Source of the DNA: Porticoccaceae bacterium LTM1
GTDB taxonomy: Bacteria > Pseudomonadota > Gammaproteobacteria > Pseudomonadales > Porticoccaceae
DNA length: 64,000 nt
Direction of reading: 5' to 3'
Assembly: GCA_030252795.1 (NCBI GenBank)
Contig: CP127080.1
Span: forward strand, 942,501 to 1,006,500
Both the position numbers and the translations under genes were made by a program. The notes under the pieces are model-generated. The model was not told the DNA's origin and did no database searches. It was given only the letters and a program-made list of their open reading frames with translations. Positions 25,788 through 34,481 of this stretch are shown here, piece after piece; position 1 is the first letter of the stretch; each line of letters opens with the position of its first letter.

Positions 25788-28700
25788 GTGAGTAAAATTC
25801 TGTCAAGATGTCGTCATGTTGTTGGCTGGGAGTTGGGGTCTTCAACAGCAAAAAAACGTTTAGCGACTTTTATAGCATCCGCAATACTGTCGGGAGTGGC
25901 GTCTGCCAGTTCTATTGAAGATGATGTAGTTATTATCAATTTCTCAATGCTATCTATGGATGAGGCGCTGTTGAAGTTGGGTGAAGAGAGTGGCGTTAAA
26001 GTTATCTTTTCGAATGATTTGGTAGAGGGGCATGTAAGCAAAGCAATCAGTGGGAAAATGACAGTTGCAACTGCACTGAACAGGATTCTGGATGGTACAG
26101 ACCTGAAATACGAAGTAAGCAAAGATAATGTTGTTGTTATTACCCAGGATGTGGATGCAAAAAAAGATAGAGCGGATCCCATTGAAGAGGTTGAAGAAAT
26201 TGTTGTGGTTGGATCGGCCTTGAAAGGGGGGGACCCCTCAGCACCGATTACTATTTATACGCGTGAAGATTTGATGGCAAGGGGAGTGTTTTCTGTCGAA
26301 GAGTTTCTTCGCACTTACTCTGGTAGTACAACTGTTCTTAATTCAGCCACATCAGCAGAAGTGGATATCAATCCTAACTTGCTGACGCTTGACGCTATGT
26401 ACGATAAGTCTGATGGGATACAAGGGCAGGCTGCTGCCAATATTGCCGGCTTTGGTATTGGGTCAACACTGGTTCTAATCAATAATCGACGTACGGCAGC
26501 ATCACCTGTTCTGGATAATGGATTTGTTGATTTAAACAGCATTCCTTTTGAGGAAATTGAGCGAATTGAAGTGCTGGAAGGGGGGGCTTCATCGCGTTAT
26601 GGCAGTGATGCTGTTGGTGGTGTAGTTAACATTGTAACTCGCCGTAGCCGGGGAACCTCCAGTGCAACAACCTTTCGGGTTGATAATAGTCGTAACGGTG
26701 GCGACCGTTATAATCTGAGTCAGGTGCTTAATTATGGGTGGCAGGATGGCTCTGTTCGCCTAACCCTGAATAAGTCTGAAAGTAAGCCCATTTCCAGTGA
26801 AAAGGCGGGATGGACGACCATGGATCTGACGGATCGTGGTGGTTATGACCGCAGACTTCAGAGTGAGCCACATGCCGGTGGGGCAGTTTATCGTTGGGGG
26901 CCTGGGCGTACATTTAGAATGCCGAATGGTTCATTGTATACACTGCCAGATGGCACTGTTTACACCTACACGGGGTTTGGCTGGGATGCTCTGCCCAGTG
27001 AAAATGATGGTACCGATTATAGTGATGATGATTGGTCCCCCGAAAACTTGCAGCCTTCAGAACAGGGAATTCGTGAATTCCTCTCACCGCATACCCGTCA
27101 GAAATCTGCGTCATTGAGAGTGGAGCAGGACTTCGGAGAGTATCGTTTGTGGTCTGACTTGAGCTGGAATGAAAACAGCTCTCAGACACAGCAGACCACG
27201 TTGGCAATTGGTCCCTTTTCCAGCCCGGTTTATGTACCAGAAAGTAATGCCTTTAACACCTTTGGTGAAGATGTTCGCGCGATCTATACCTTTCACAATG
27301 AAATGAAGATCGGTCAGCTTCCACAAATGACGGCTAACAACATTGCGACTACTAAGCGATTTAATTTTGGTGTCGCTGGGCCCCTGGCATTCCTGGATGA
27401 TTGGGAGTTTACTTTTGATGGTGGAGTTAGCTCTTCAGAATCACTGGCGTGGCAAACGCGACTGGATACCAGTGAATGTGGTTATGATGCTCGCGGCAAT
27501 GCCTTGGCAGGCTATTACGATACAGCAACCGGTGAGTTCTACGAAAATGTTCAGGATATCCCTTCAGATGCAGTTTATGGCGTAGATTATAAGTACGGTT
27601 GCTATGAGGGTGCTGAAAGTCTGTGGAGCAAAATGCTCGCATCGAGCAATCCTGATGAAGCGATCAACCTATTTGGTAATGGCTCAGTGCAATCGCCTTT
27701 CTTGTCTGAAATGTTGTATGAGCGCTACCAAGGAAACCCTGTTCGGTTGAATTATCGTACCCGTGTCGAATTTACTGGCCCAGTGTATGAGCTGCCCGGT
27801 GGTGAGGTGTGGGGACATATTGGTTTTGACTTCAACCGTGATGTGACCGATTACAGCAAGGCAGATTTTCGTCGTCTTTTTGCAGATACTCAAAACGGTA
27901 AAGTGAATCGGGATACTGCCGCGGTATATTACGAGGTTCGAGTTCCCATTGTTGGAGAGGCAAACGCGGTTCCCGGTGTTGAGTCTTTGGCGTTTAATAT
28001 TCAGGGGCGTTACTCTGACTTTGATACACCTGAGTCACGCGGCCAACAAAAATATAACAAGACTACGCCTCAATACAGTCTCAGCTGGAAGCCTCGCAAC
28101 GATTTGACACTGTCAGTTCGCTATACGGAAAGCTTTAAAGCGCCAACCAATTTCCAGCAAATCAATGCGGAATCTGATTTTGCAGACCCTAGTAAGTGTT
28201 TTGGTGCTGCCGATATGGATCCAACCAAAGTGGATGAAAGCTGTTGGCTGGATATGGCGGCAGGAGAGCTCAAACCGTTGCCGTGGGAAAGTAGGCCAGA
28301 TGACTCTATCTACCCGACATGGCTCCCTTTCGCGGTTGATCTTGATGGGTACCGGGATGCAACTGGGGAGTGGCTGGAGGGTGAGCAGCCATTGTTTTAC
28401 GGAAATGTAGCCAGAATTTCGTTTGGTGTACTGGATAGCCTGCGCCCGGAAACCTCTGAAGATTGGAATTATTCGGTACAGTGGAATCCCGAGTTTCTCA
28501 CTGGGTTGTCAATGCGACTGGATTATCGTCAGGTTGATTACACAGATCGAATCGAAACGTTCAATTATTACGATGAGGGGCATCAGGATTATCTGTATAC
28601 GCGTCCCGATCTGTACTGGGAGCACCCGGAAACTGATCAGTTGATGGTTGTTCGATTCCTGCCCAGTAATCAGACGATCAATGAACGCCGGTCACTTACC

Positions 28701-29195
28701 TTTAACTTGGGGTATTACTGGGATACAGACTGGGGAAGCTTTAATTCACGGTTGAGGGGTACTTATGTTGGCACCCACCAGTATCAATTGTCGGATGCCA
28801 CGCCACTCCAAACTATGGTAGGTCGCTACGATAAAAGTGGTCCCAAACAAATGAAAGGCAGCCTTGAGTTTGGGTGGAGCTATGGATTCTGGAACCTGAA
28901 TCTGACGGGACACTACAGTGATGATTATGCCTGGAATGATCAGATTCTGGATACGTCAACCTGGCGTTTGATAGATAACTATGTCGACGTAGAAGAGTAT
29001 TGGTCAGTGGACTTGACTGCCTCTTACAGTGATAGAGATAGTGGTTGGTCGGTTTATGCAGGTGCAAGAAATCTGACTAATACAGACTTCCCATTTATCA
29101 ATGACCGCGCTGGTCAAGGGTTCGATAGCTCTGTAGTAAGCCCTGGTGGCCGTACACTCTACTTGAGTGTGTCAAAACAGTTTGACTTTGATTAG
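25788..29195 (+). CDS. TonB-dependent receptor with N-terminal STN signalling domain
   Basis: 1135-residue outer-membrane receptor, starting at GTG with a good ribosome site (aagagg). Export signal to about residue 40, STN domain (about 45-125: VIINFSMLSMDEALLKLGEE), a TonB-box-like EEIVVVGS near 140, plug domain (about 150-285: VLINNRRTAASP, IERIEVLEGGASSRYGSDA), then a large 22-strand-type barrel ending LYLSVSKQFDFD. At over 1100 residues it is longer than most siderophore receptors and has several long acidic loops. The ligand cannot be told; STN plus the adjacent FecI/FecR indicates signal transduction. Its GC content is lower than that of neighbouring genes. Confidence 0.92.
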   Translation: MSKILSRCRHVVGWELGSSTAKKRLATFIASAILSGVASASSIEDDVVIINFSMLSMDEALLKLGEESGVKVIFSNDLVEGHVSKAISGKMTVATALNRILDGTDLKYEVSKDNVVVITQDVDAKKDRADPIEEVEEIVVVGSALKGGDPSAPITIYTREDLMARGVFSVEEFLRTYSGSTTVLNSATSAEVDINPNLLTLDAMYDKSDGIQGQAAANIAGFGIGSTLVLINNRRTAASPVLDNGFVDLNSIPFEEIERIEVLEGGASSRYGSDAVGGVVNIVTRRSRGTSSATTFRVDNSRNGGDRYNLSQVLNYGWQDGSVRLTLNKSESKPISSEKAGWTTMDLTDRGGYDRRLQSEPHAGGAVYRWGPGRTFRMPNGSLYTLPDGTVYTYTGFGWDALPSENDGTDYSDDDWSPENLQPSEQGIREFLSPHTRQKSASLRVEQDFGEYRLWSDLSWNENSSQTQQTTLAIGPFSSPVYVPESNAFNTFGEDVRAIYTFHNEMKIGQLPQMTANNIATTKRFNFGVAGPLAFLDDWEFTFDGGVSSSESLAWQTRLDTSECGYDARGNALAGYYDTATGEFYENVQDIPSDAVYGVDYKYGCYEGAESLWSKMLASSNPDEAINLFGNGSVQSPFLSEMLYERYQGNPVRLNYRTRVEFTGPVYELPGGEVWGHIGFDFNRDVTDYSKADFRRLFADTQNGKVNRDTAAVYYEVRVPIVGEANAVPGVESLAFNIQGRYSDFDTPESRGQQKYNKTTPQYSLSWKPRNDLTLSVRYTESFKAPTNFQQINAESDFADPSKCFGAADMDPTKVDESCWLDMAAGELKPLPWESRPDDSIYPTWLPFAVDLDGYRDATGEWLEGEQPLFYGNVARISFGVLDSLRPETSEDWNYSVQWNPEFLTGLSMRLDYRQVDYTDRIETFNYYDEGHQDYLYTRPDLYWEHPETDQLMVVRFLPSNQTINERRSLTFNLGYYWDTDWGSFNSRLRGTYVGTHQYQLSDATPLQTMVGRYDKSGPKQMKGSLEFGWSYGFWNLNLTGHYSDDYAWNDQILDTSTWRLIDNYVDVEEYWSVDLTASYSDRDSGWSVYAGARNLTNTDFPFINDRAGQGFDSSVVSPGGRTLYLSVSKQFDFD

Positions 29196-29241
29196 TTAGG
29201 GTATCTTTTGTAAGGGTTAAGGGTTATTTTTCCCTGTTTAG

Positions 29242-29268
29242 GCCGCCGGTTTATCCGGCGGCTTTTTT
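29242..29268 (+). terminator. Rho-independent terminator after the receptor gene
   Basis: Stem gccgccgg/ccggcggc followed by tttttt. Confidence 0.9.
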
Positions 29269-29484
29269 GTGCGTTACGAATAACGGATATTTCAAGAAAT
29301 GGGGTATACCGTTTTAAGTTGAAAGTTGTCTTGGATCGACTTACGGTTGAGTCTGAGTATTTCATGTAAACAGAGCGGTTGCTCATAATGCTTTAGAAGC
29401 TAGATGATGCTCATCGTCTCCAGCCAAAACAAGACACATTTCTTTCATTTCTTCCCTCAAAGGCGTACAATATCGCGCCTTTCG

Positions 29485-29550
29485 AGGTTAGGCACCCCAT
29501 TTTGAGCGGTCTTTCTTTGTGGAAAGAACCGCTCAATTTGCACCTAACCT
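29485..29550 (+). promoter_or_regulatory. Long imperfect hairpin in the rpsP leader
   Basis: aggttaggcacc pairs with the later ttgcacctaacct, and ttgagcggt..ctttc pairs with gaaagaaccgctcaa. The 66-base structure ends about 50 bases before the rpsP start in an otherwise gene-free 405-bp gap (29196-29601, which also holds the receptor terminator). It has no T run, so a regulatory leader for the ribosomal protein operon is more likely than a terminator. Confidence 0.55.
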
Positions 29551-29601
29551 ATTAATTTTAAAAGGGATACTGCTTATCCCGTGTTATAGGAAACTTGTTA
29601 C

Positions 29602-29850
29602 ATGGTAACTATTCGTTTGGCCCGTGGTGGCTCTAAAAAGCGTCCGTTTTATCACCTGACTGTTGCTGACAGCCGTAATGCTCGCAACAGCCGTTTCATT
29701 GAGCGTATTGGCTTCTTCAACCCGAGTGCTCGCGGTAACGAAGAGCGCCTGCGCGTTGACATGGAGCGTGTTAACCACTGGGTAGGCCAGGGTGCACAGC
29801 CTTCTGATCGCGTTGCTGCTTTGATCAAAGAAGCTGCCAAGCAAGCGTAA
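29602..29850 (+). CDS. rpsP: 30S ribosomal protein S16
   Basis: 82 residues of normal length. It starts [19 protein letters not shown] and continues [18 protein letters not shown], the S16 signature. It is the first gene of the conserved rpsP-rimM-trmD-rplS operon. S16 binds 16S rRNA early in 30S assembly. A long hairpin lies in its leader. Confidence 0.98.
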   Translation: MVTIRLARGGSKKRPFYHLTVADSRNARNSRFIERIGFFNPSARGNEERLRVDMERVNHWVGQGAQPSDRVAALIKEAAKQA

Positions 29851-29890
29851 GCTGCTGGCAACTGACTTATTTATATAAGTAAGGGAAACG

Positions 29891-30451
29891 ATGACAAGCA
29901 AGCCGGCCGCTGGCGCAGCCTCTCAAGAAGTTGATCGCGTAGTAGCTGGTCGCATTGTTTCTATCCACGGGGTGAAAGGCTGGGTGAAGGTGATGTCCTT
30001 TACCGAGCCCCGTGAAAACCTCTTCGAGTATGGTCCCTGGTGGCTGAAAACTCCGAGAGGCTGGCGCGAAATCAAATTCGATCAGTTCAAGGGCCAGGGC
30101 AAAGGCCTTATTGCCCATATCGTTGGCCTGGACGATCGTGATGAAGCGCGCAACTACTGCCAGCAGGATATCGCCATCGATAAGGGGCAATTTCCGGAGC
30201 TGGAGGGAGAAGAGTTTTACTGGTATCAGCTCGAAGGGCTGACTGCGGTGACTGTATTTGACGGTGAGCGCAAGGTGTTGGGAGTGGTCAAGCAGCTGCT
30301 TGAAACCGGTGCCAACGATGTGCTCATGGTTAAGGGCAACGCCCAGAGTCTGGATCGCAAAGAACGTCTGATTCCTTATACGGATCAGTTTGTTCTTAAG
30401 GTGGATCTGGAAGCCGGTGAAATTGAGGTCGACTGGGACCCAGAATTTTGA
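29891..30451 (+). CDS. rimM: Ribosome maturation factor RimM
   Basis: 186 residues. N-terminal RimM beta-barrel ([24 protein letters not shown] split across residues 17-40) and C-terminal PRC-barrel ([14 protein letters not shown] ... VLMVKGN ... [23 protein letters not shown]). It assists maturation of the 30S head by binding S19. It starts 40 bases after rpsP. Confidence 0.97.
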   Translation: MTSKPAAGAASQEVDRVVAGRIVSIHGVKGWVKVMSFTEPRENLFEYGPWWLKTPRGWREIKFDQFKGQGKGLIAHIVGLDDRDEARNYCQQDIAIDKGQFPELEGEEFYWYQLEGLTAVTVFDGERKVLGVVKQLLETGANDVLMVKGNAQSLDRKERLIPYTDQFVLKVDLEAGEIEVDWDPEF

Positions 30452-30479
30452 TTCGCAAAGGCTGATCGGGGGCGACACC

Positions 30480-31244
30480 GTGAAAATTGCACTGGTTACG
30501 CTGTTCCCCGAGATGTTTGCTGCCATCACCGAGTATGGCGTTACTGGCAGGGCGGTCAAAAACGGATTGCTGGAGGTTGCTTATTTCAACCCCCGCGACT
30601 ACACCAGCGACCGCCACCAGACGGTGGACGACCGGCCTTACGGCGGCGGTCCCGGTATGGTGATGCTGATTGAGCCGTTGCGGCAAGCCATTGAGGCAGC
30701 GCGGCAATGGCAACATGGCGACGGCGTTAAAAGTAAGGTGATTTACATGTCACCACAGGGACAGGTACTCAACCAGAAGGGGGTAACCTCACTGGTGCAG
30801 GAGACCAACCTGATACTGATTGCCGGCCGCTATGAAGGCGTTGATGAACGCCTGATCCAGCGAGAAGTGGATGAGGAGTGGTCGATAGGTGACTACGTTC
30901 TCAGTGGCGGTGAGTTGCCTGCCATGGTGTTGATGGATGCAGTTATCCGTCATCTGCCGGGTGCACTCGGTCACGAAGACTCTGCGGTTGAGGATTCTTT
31001 TGCCGAGGGGCTTCTGGATTGCCCGCACTACACACGCCCGCTGGTGTACGACGATTATGATGGAGCCGAGGTGCCTGCGGTACTGCTCTCGGGAAACCAT
31101 GAAAAGATTCGACTATGGCGCATGCAGCAGTCGCTCGAAAGAACGCTGATGCGGCGACCGGAGTTGCTGAAAGACCTGCAGCTGACCAATGAGCAGCAGG
31201 CGATACTGGAGAAGATCAACGCTGAATTAAACAGCGAAGACTGA
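30480..31244 (+). CDS. trmD: tRNA (guanine-N1)-methyltransferase
   Basis: 254-residue SPOUT methyltransferase that makes m1G37 in tRNAs. It begins at GTG 30480 with [13 protein letters not shown]. The knotted SAM site shows [22 protein letters not shown], and [16 protein letters not shown]. The longer frame back to 30390 overlaps rimM and is not family-like. It lies in the conserved operon, 28 bases after rimM. Confidence 0.97.
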   Translation: MKIALVTLFPEMFAAITEYGVTGRAVKNGLLEVAYFNPRDYTSDRHQTVDDRPYGGGPGMVMLIEPLRQAIEAARQWQHGDGVKSKVIYMSPQGQVLNQKGVTSLVQETNLILIAGRYEGVDERLIQREVDEEWSIGDYVLSGGELPAMVLMDAVIRHLPGALGHEDSAVEDSFAEGLLDCPHYTRPLVYDDYDGAEVPAVLLSGNHEKIRLWRMQQSLERTLMRRPELLKDLQLTNEQQAILEKINAELNSED

Positions 31245-31265
31245 TCCATGCTGGCGAATGAAACG

Positions 31266-31307
31266 CCCGTCATGTCATCCCCGCGAAGGCGGGAATGACA
31301 TGACGGG
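31266..31307. repeat. REP-like palindrome with extended arms
   Basis: The core gtcatccccgcgaaggcggg..aatgac is flanked by extra complementary bases (cccgtcat and atgacggg), giving a stem of about 19 bp. It lies in the trmD-rplS gap. Confidence 0.75.
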
Positions 31308-31379
31308 AATTTCCTCTTTAGCGCAGCGCTACTCAAAAAGAGTAAAACTTAACATTATCGATAAACTGAGGAGCGAACC

Positions 31380-31742
31380 ATGAGTGGTAAGAACCCAATT
31401 ATTGCCCAGCTCGAAAAAGAGCAAATGGCTAAAGAAATTCCTGCTTTTGCACCAGGTGACACCGTTGTTGTGCAGGTTAAAGTAAAAGAAGGTAACCGCG
31501 AGCGTCTGCAGGCGTTTGAAGGTGTTGTTCTGGGTAAGCGCAACCGCGGCCTGAACTCTGCGTTTACCGTTCGTAAAATTTCCAGCGGTATCGGTGTAGA
31601 GCGTACTTTCCAGACTTACAGCCCGCTGGTAGATAGCATCACTGTTAAGCGTCGTGGTGACGTTCGTCAGGCCAAGCTGTACTACCTGCGCGAACTGTCC
31701 GGTCGTGCGGCACGCATCAAAGAGAAGCTGGACAACAAATAA
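31380..31742 (+). CDS. rplS: 50S ribosomal protein L19
   Basis: 120 residues. Family motifs include [39 protein letters not shown] and [11 protein letters not shown]. It is the last gene of the rpsP operon. The ribosome site aactgaggagc lies about 8 bases upstream. L19 sits at the 30S-50S interface. Confidence 0.98.
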   Translation: MSGKNPIIAQLEKEQMAKEIPAFAPGDTVVVQVKVKEGNRERLQAFEGVVLGKRNRGLNSAFTVRKISSGIGVERTFQTYSPLVDSITVKRRGDVRQAKLYYLRELSGRAARIKEKLDNK

Positions 31743-31760
31743 GTTTGTTGTCGGTTTCAA

Positions 31761-31803
31761 AAACAGGGCGGCTTCGAAAGAAGTCGCCCTGTTTTGTTTT
31801 TGG
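31761..31803 (+). terminator. Rho-independent terminator after rplS
   Basis: Stem aacagggcggcttc/gaagtcgccctgtt followed by a T-rich tract. Confidence 0.92.
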
Positions 31804-31815
31804 GATAAGAGAAAT

Positions 31816-31840
31816 GTCATCCTGAGCGAAGCGAAGGGTC
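31816..31840. repeat. REP-like unit
   Basis: gtcatcctgagcgaagcgaa followed by gggtc; the same family as the palindrome at 37180-37208. It lies 53 bases before hairpin copy B. Confidence 0.65.
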
Positions 31841-31893
31841 CCGGGGTTGGTGTAGGTTTATTGGTCTTTATTGGGTTTGTCGCCAGCGGGTCC

Positions 31894-31969
31894 GCTCTTA
31901 CTGTAGCCTGACAGGCCACTCCTCATAATACCCACAAATCGTCGCGACCTGTCAGGCTACAGCAAGAGC
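31894..31969. repeat. Long hairpin, conserved-loop family, copy B
   Basis: 22-base arms (31894-31915 and 31948-31969) pair with one mismatch; the 32-base loop contains cctcataatacccacaaatc. Relative to copies A and C both arms lack the same short segment (ccgga on the left, its complement on the right), so pairing is kept. The rest of the 322-bp gap 31743-32064 is terminator and REP-like units; there is no gene. Confidence 0.85.
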
Positions 31970-32009
31970 TACTTTGAGGGCTTAAAAGTGTGCATCATGT
32001 ACAGCTCTG

Positions 32010-32047
32010 GTCATTGCGAGGGGCTAAGCGACGCGGCAATCCAGTGA
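32010..32047. repeat. REP-like unit
   Basis: gtcattgcgaggggctaagc followed by gacgcggcaatccagtga; the gtcattgcgag...caatccag repeat type, related to 2890-2961. Confidence 0.7.
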
Positions 32048-32064
32048 CTTTGGGCCAGTTGACA

Positions 32065-32589
32065 CTAAAGCACTTTCCCGTAAGCCACTTCATCCGTCCA
32101 TCGATCGCCAATTTTATAATGCGATGCAAAATGCCCCTCTTTCACAAAACCCATTTTTTCCATAAGTCGAACTGAGGGGGTATTGTCCGGGTCGGCGTAA
32201 GCTACCAGTTTGTGCGCTGGCCAATCTGTTTCAATCATTTTCAGAAAAGCTGCCAGGGCTTCAGTGGCATACCCGCTGCCGTGATAGTGGCTATTGAATT
32301 TGTAGCCAATTTCGATAATTTCACTGCGTTTATCCCGATAGCGAAATCCGATGTCGCCGATCAATTTTCCGGTTTCGGTAAGAATAACGCCCGCACCCAT
32401 CCAGGTATTCTCTTCACCCAGCCAGTCCGCCAGATAACCGTTGTAATGCTCCTGAATTTCCTGCTTAGTACCAACTTCTCGAATATGCGCCATTACTTGT
32501 GGATCCAGCTCATATTCCAGATAGTCCGGAAAATCCTCTGCCGTTAACTGCCTTATGGTAAGTCGTTCTGTGACGATCGTTTGTTTCAT
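32065..32589 (-). CDS. GNAT acetyltransferase, RimJ/RimL-like
   Basis: 174 residues. It starts with the ERLTIRQLTAEDF pattern of the RimL-like GNAT_3 group, has a CoA-loop region around SHYHGSGYATEALAAFLK, and DNTPSVRLMEKMGFVKEG near the C-terminus. The acceptor is unknown. It is a single gene divergent from xerD. Confidence 0.85.
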   Translation of the reverse strand: MKQTIVTERLTIRQLTAEDFPDYLEYELDPQVMAHIREVGTKQEIQEHYNGYLADWLGEENTWMGAGVILTETGKLIGDIGFRYRDKRSEIIEIGYKFNSHYHGSGYATEALAAFLKMIETDWPAHKLVAYADPDNTPSVRLMEKMGFVKEGHFASHYKIGDRWTDEVAYGKVL

Positions 32590-32628
32590 TTCTACAAATG
32601 CTCCCTGTGAAGCGGTAAAGTAACACCC

Positions 32629-33525
32629 ATGTCAGCAGATGACCAACAAGTGATCGAGCGCTATCTGGATACCATCTGGATGGAGCGCGGTTTGAGCGAA
32701 AATAGCCTGGCGGCGTACCGCCGGGATTTGTCACAGTTTTCGGGCTGGCTCGACACGCAGTCGATTGGCTTGCTTGCCATCTCCTCGTTTCACTTGCAGG
32801 AGTATCTTGCTCATCGCCAGGCGAAGGGTTCTTCGGCGCGATCTACCGCAAGATTACTGTCCTGTTTGCGCGGCTTCTATCGCCATCAAGTGCGGGAGAA
32901 GGTGTTGTCGCAAGATCCGAGTGCGCTTATCGAAAACCCGCGATTGGGGCGACCGCTCCCAAAAACTTTGACCGAGCAGGATGTGGAGCAGCTGTTGGCG
33001 GCTCCCGATATTGATGACCCGGTCGGGTTTCGTGATCGCGCCATGCTGGAGATGCTGTACGCATCGGGGTTACGGGTTTCCGAGCTGGTGGGGCTCACTA
33101 TTCATCAGGTCAATTTGCGTCAGGGTGTGGTGCGGGTGTTTGGTAAGGGCAGTAAGGAGCGCTTGGTACCTGTGGGGCAGGAGGCGCAAGAATGGCTGGA
33201 GCGTTTTGTGCGCGAGGCTCGCAGTGAGTTGTTGAAAGGGCAGCAGAGCGATGTATTGTTTCCCAGCCTGCGCGGCCAGCAGATGACTCGGCAAACCTTC
33301 TGGTATCGAATCAAGCATTGGGCCGAGGTGGCTGGCATCAACAAACCATTGTCTCCCCACACACTCCGACACGCTTTTGCCAGCCACTTGCTCAATCATG
33401 GTGCTGACCTGCGAGTTGTGCAGCTGTTGCTGGGGCACAGTGATTTGTCTACCACCCAGATTTACACCCATATTGCCAATTCACGTATGAAAGACCTGCA
33501 CGCTCAGCACCACCCTCGGGGTTGA
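32629..33525 (+). CDS. xerD: Tyrosine recombinase XerD
   Basis: 298 residues. N-terminal SAM-like core-binding domain (VIERYLDTIWMERGLSENSL) and C-terminal catalytic domain with the active residues R (ASGLRVSELVGL), K (GKGSKERLVPVG), HxxR (HTLRHAFASHLL), H (LLGHSDLSTTQ) and the nucleophile Y (IYTHI). Length and motifs are those of chromosomal XerD, which resolves dimers at dif with XerC. The following dsbC, hom and thrC keep a common gammaproteobacterial order, so it is a core gene and not part of a mobile element. Confidence 0.95.
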   Translation: MSADDQQVIERYLDTIWMERGLSENSLAAYRRDLSQFSGWLDTQSIGLLAISSFHLQEYLAHRQAKGSSARSTARLLSCLRGFYRHQVREKVLSQDPSALIENPRLGRPLPKTLTEQDVEQLLAAPDIDDPVGFRDRAMLEMLYASGLRVSELVGLTIHQVNLRQGVVRVFGKGSKERLVPVGQEAQEWLERFVREARSELLKGQQSDVLFPSLRGQQMTRQTFWYRIKHWAEVAGINKPLSPHTLRHAFASHLLNHGADLRVVQLLLGHSDLSTTQIYTHIANSRMKDLHAQHHPRG

Positions 33526-33587
33526 GCTGCGCTTTCAATGGAATAGCTTCTAGACTTATAAAAGGATTCACTACAGGACGAATTGTT

Positions 33588-34325
33588 ATGACTAATTGGA
33601 TTACTCGTCTTCTGCTGGCGGCGTTTATGTTTGTGTCGTTGCCACTGATGGCTGATGTCGACAAGGGCACCAAAGAACAGATTGTGCATGGCCTGAAAAA
33701 GTGGCGCCCTGATCTGAGCTTCACCAATATTATGGAAACGCCGATTGATGGGCTTTACCACGTGCAGGTGGTGGGGGGGCCCTCGCTTTACACTTCTGCA
33801 GATGGTAAATACTTTATCAGTGGTGACTTGCAGGAAGTGGGTTTTGGTCGCACGGAAAACTGGCGCGATAAGGTATACGCGCCTTTGCGCCGAGAACTGA
33901 TTCAGGCTGCCAATCCAGACAATATGATTACTTACAAGCCAAAAGGTGAGGCCAAGGCAGTTATCTATGTGTTTACCGATCTTGATTGTGGCTACTGTGT
34001 GAAATTACAGCGAGAAATTCCGGCCCTCAATGATATGGGAGTGGAAGTGCGTTACCTGGCTTTCCCCAGGGCGGGAATGGGGAGTGCATCGGAGAAAAAA
34101 CTGACGGCAGTATGGTGTGCTGATGATCCGGTTGAGGCTATGGGCCGGATGATGAATCGACAGGAAATCGCTCGTAAGCCTTGCCAGACGAAAGCTATCG
34201 AAGAGCATATGAAGCTGGTTCGCGAGATGGGGATTAATGCGACCCCGGCCATTATTCTTGGTGATGGCACGCTGGTATCGGGTTATCGTCGTGCCAGCCA
34301 ATTGAAGCAAATACTTGGGATATGA
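33588..34325 (+). CDS. dsbC: Periplasmic disulfide isomerase DsbC
   Basis: 245 residues. The signal peptide (about residues 1-22, ending LPLMA) opens at ATG 33588. An N-terminal dimerisation domain follows (about 23-85, GLYHVQVVGGPSLYTSADGK), then a thioredoxin fold with the active site DLDCGYCVKL and cis-Pro loop INATPAIIL. A second cysteine pair (VWCADD and KPCQTK) matches the structural disulfide of DsbC. It shuffles wrong disulfides in the periplasm. Confidence 0.95.
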   Translation: MTNWITRLLLAAFMFVSLPLMADVDKGTKEQIVHGLKKWRPDLSFTNIMETPIDGLYHVQVVGGPSLYTSADGKYFISGDLQEVGFGRTENWRDKVYAPLRRELIQAANPDNMITYKPKGEAKAVIYVFTDLDCGYCVKLQREIPALNDMGVEVRYLAFPRAGMGSASEKKLTAVWCADDPVEAMGRMMNRQEIARKPCQTKAIEEHMKLVREMGINATPAIILGDGTLVSGYRRASQLKQILGI

Positions 34326-34481
34326 GTGGTCGTGCAAGAAGTTCAATAAAACTTGTCATTTTATGCCATTTTAGATGGCAAATAATCTCATGTCTTGATT
34401 GACAGTAGGCGGCGCGACCGGTATCTTCTGTGGCCATTTTTTTGGTTATTTCACCATTAGTCAATCGCCACTGGAGGCATC

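Noticed and set aside
32629-33525. Tyrosine recombinase as a sign of an integrated element
   Set aside because: Length, motifs and neighbours (dsbC, hom, thrC, recJ) are those of core xerD.
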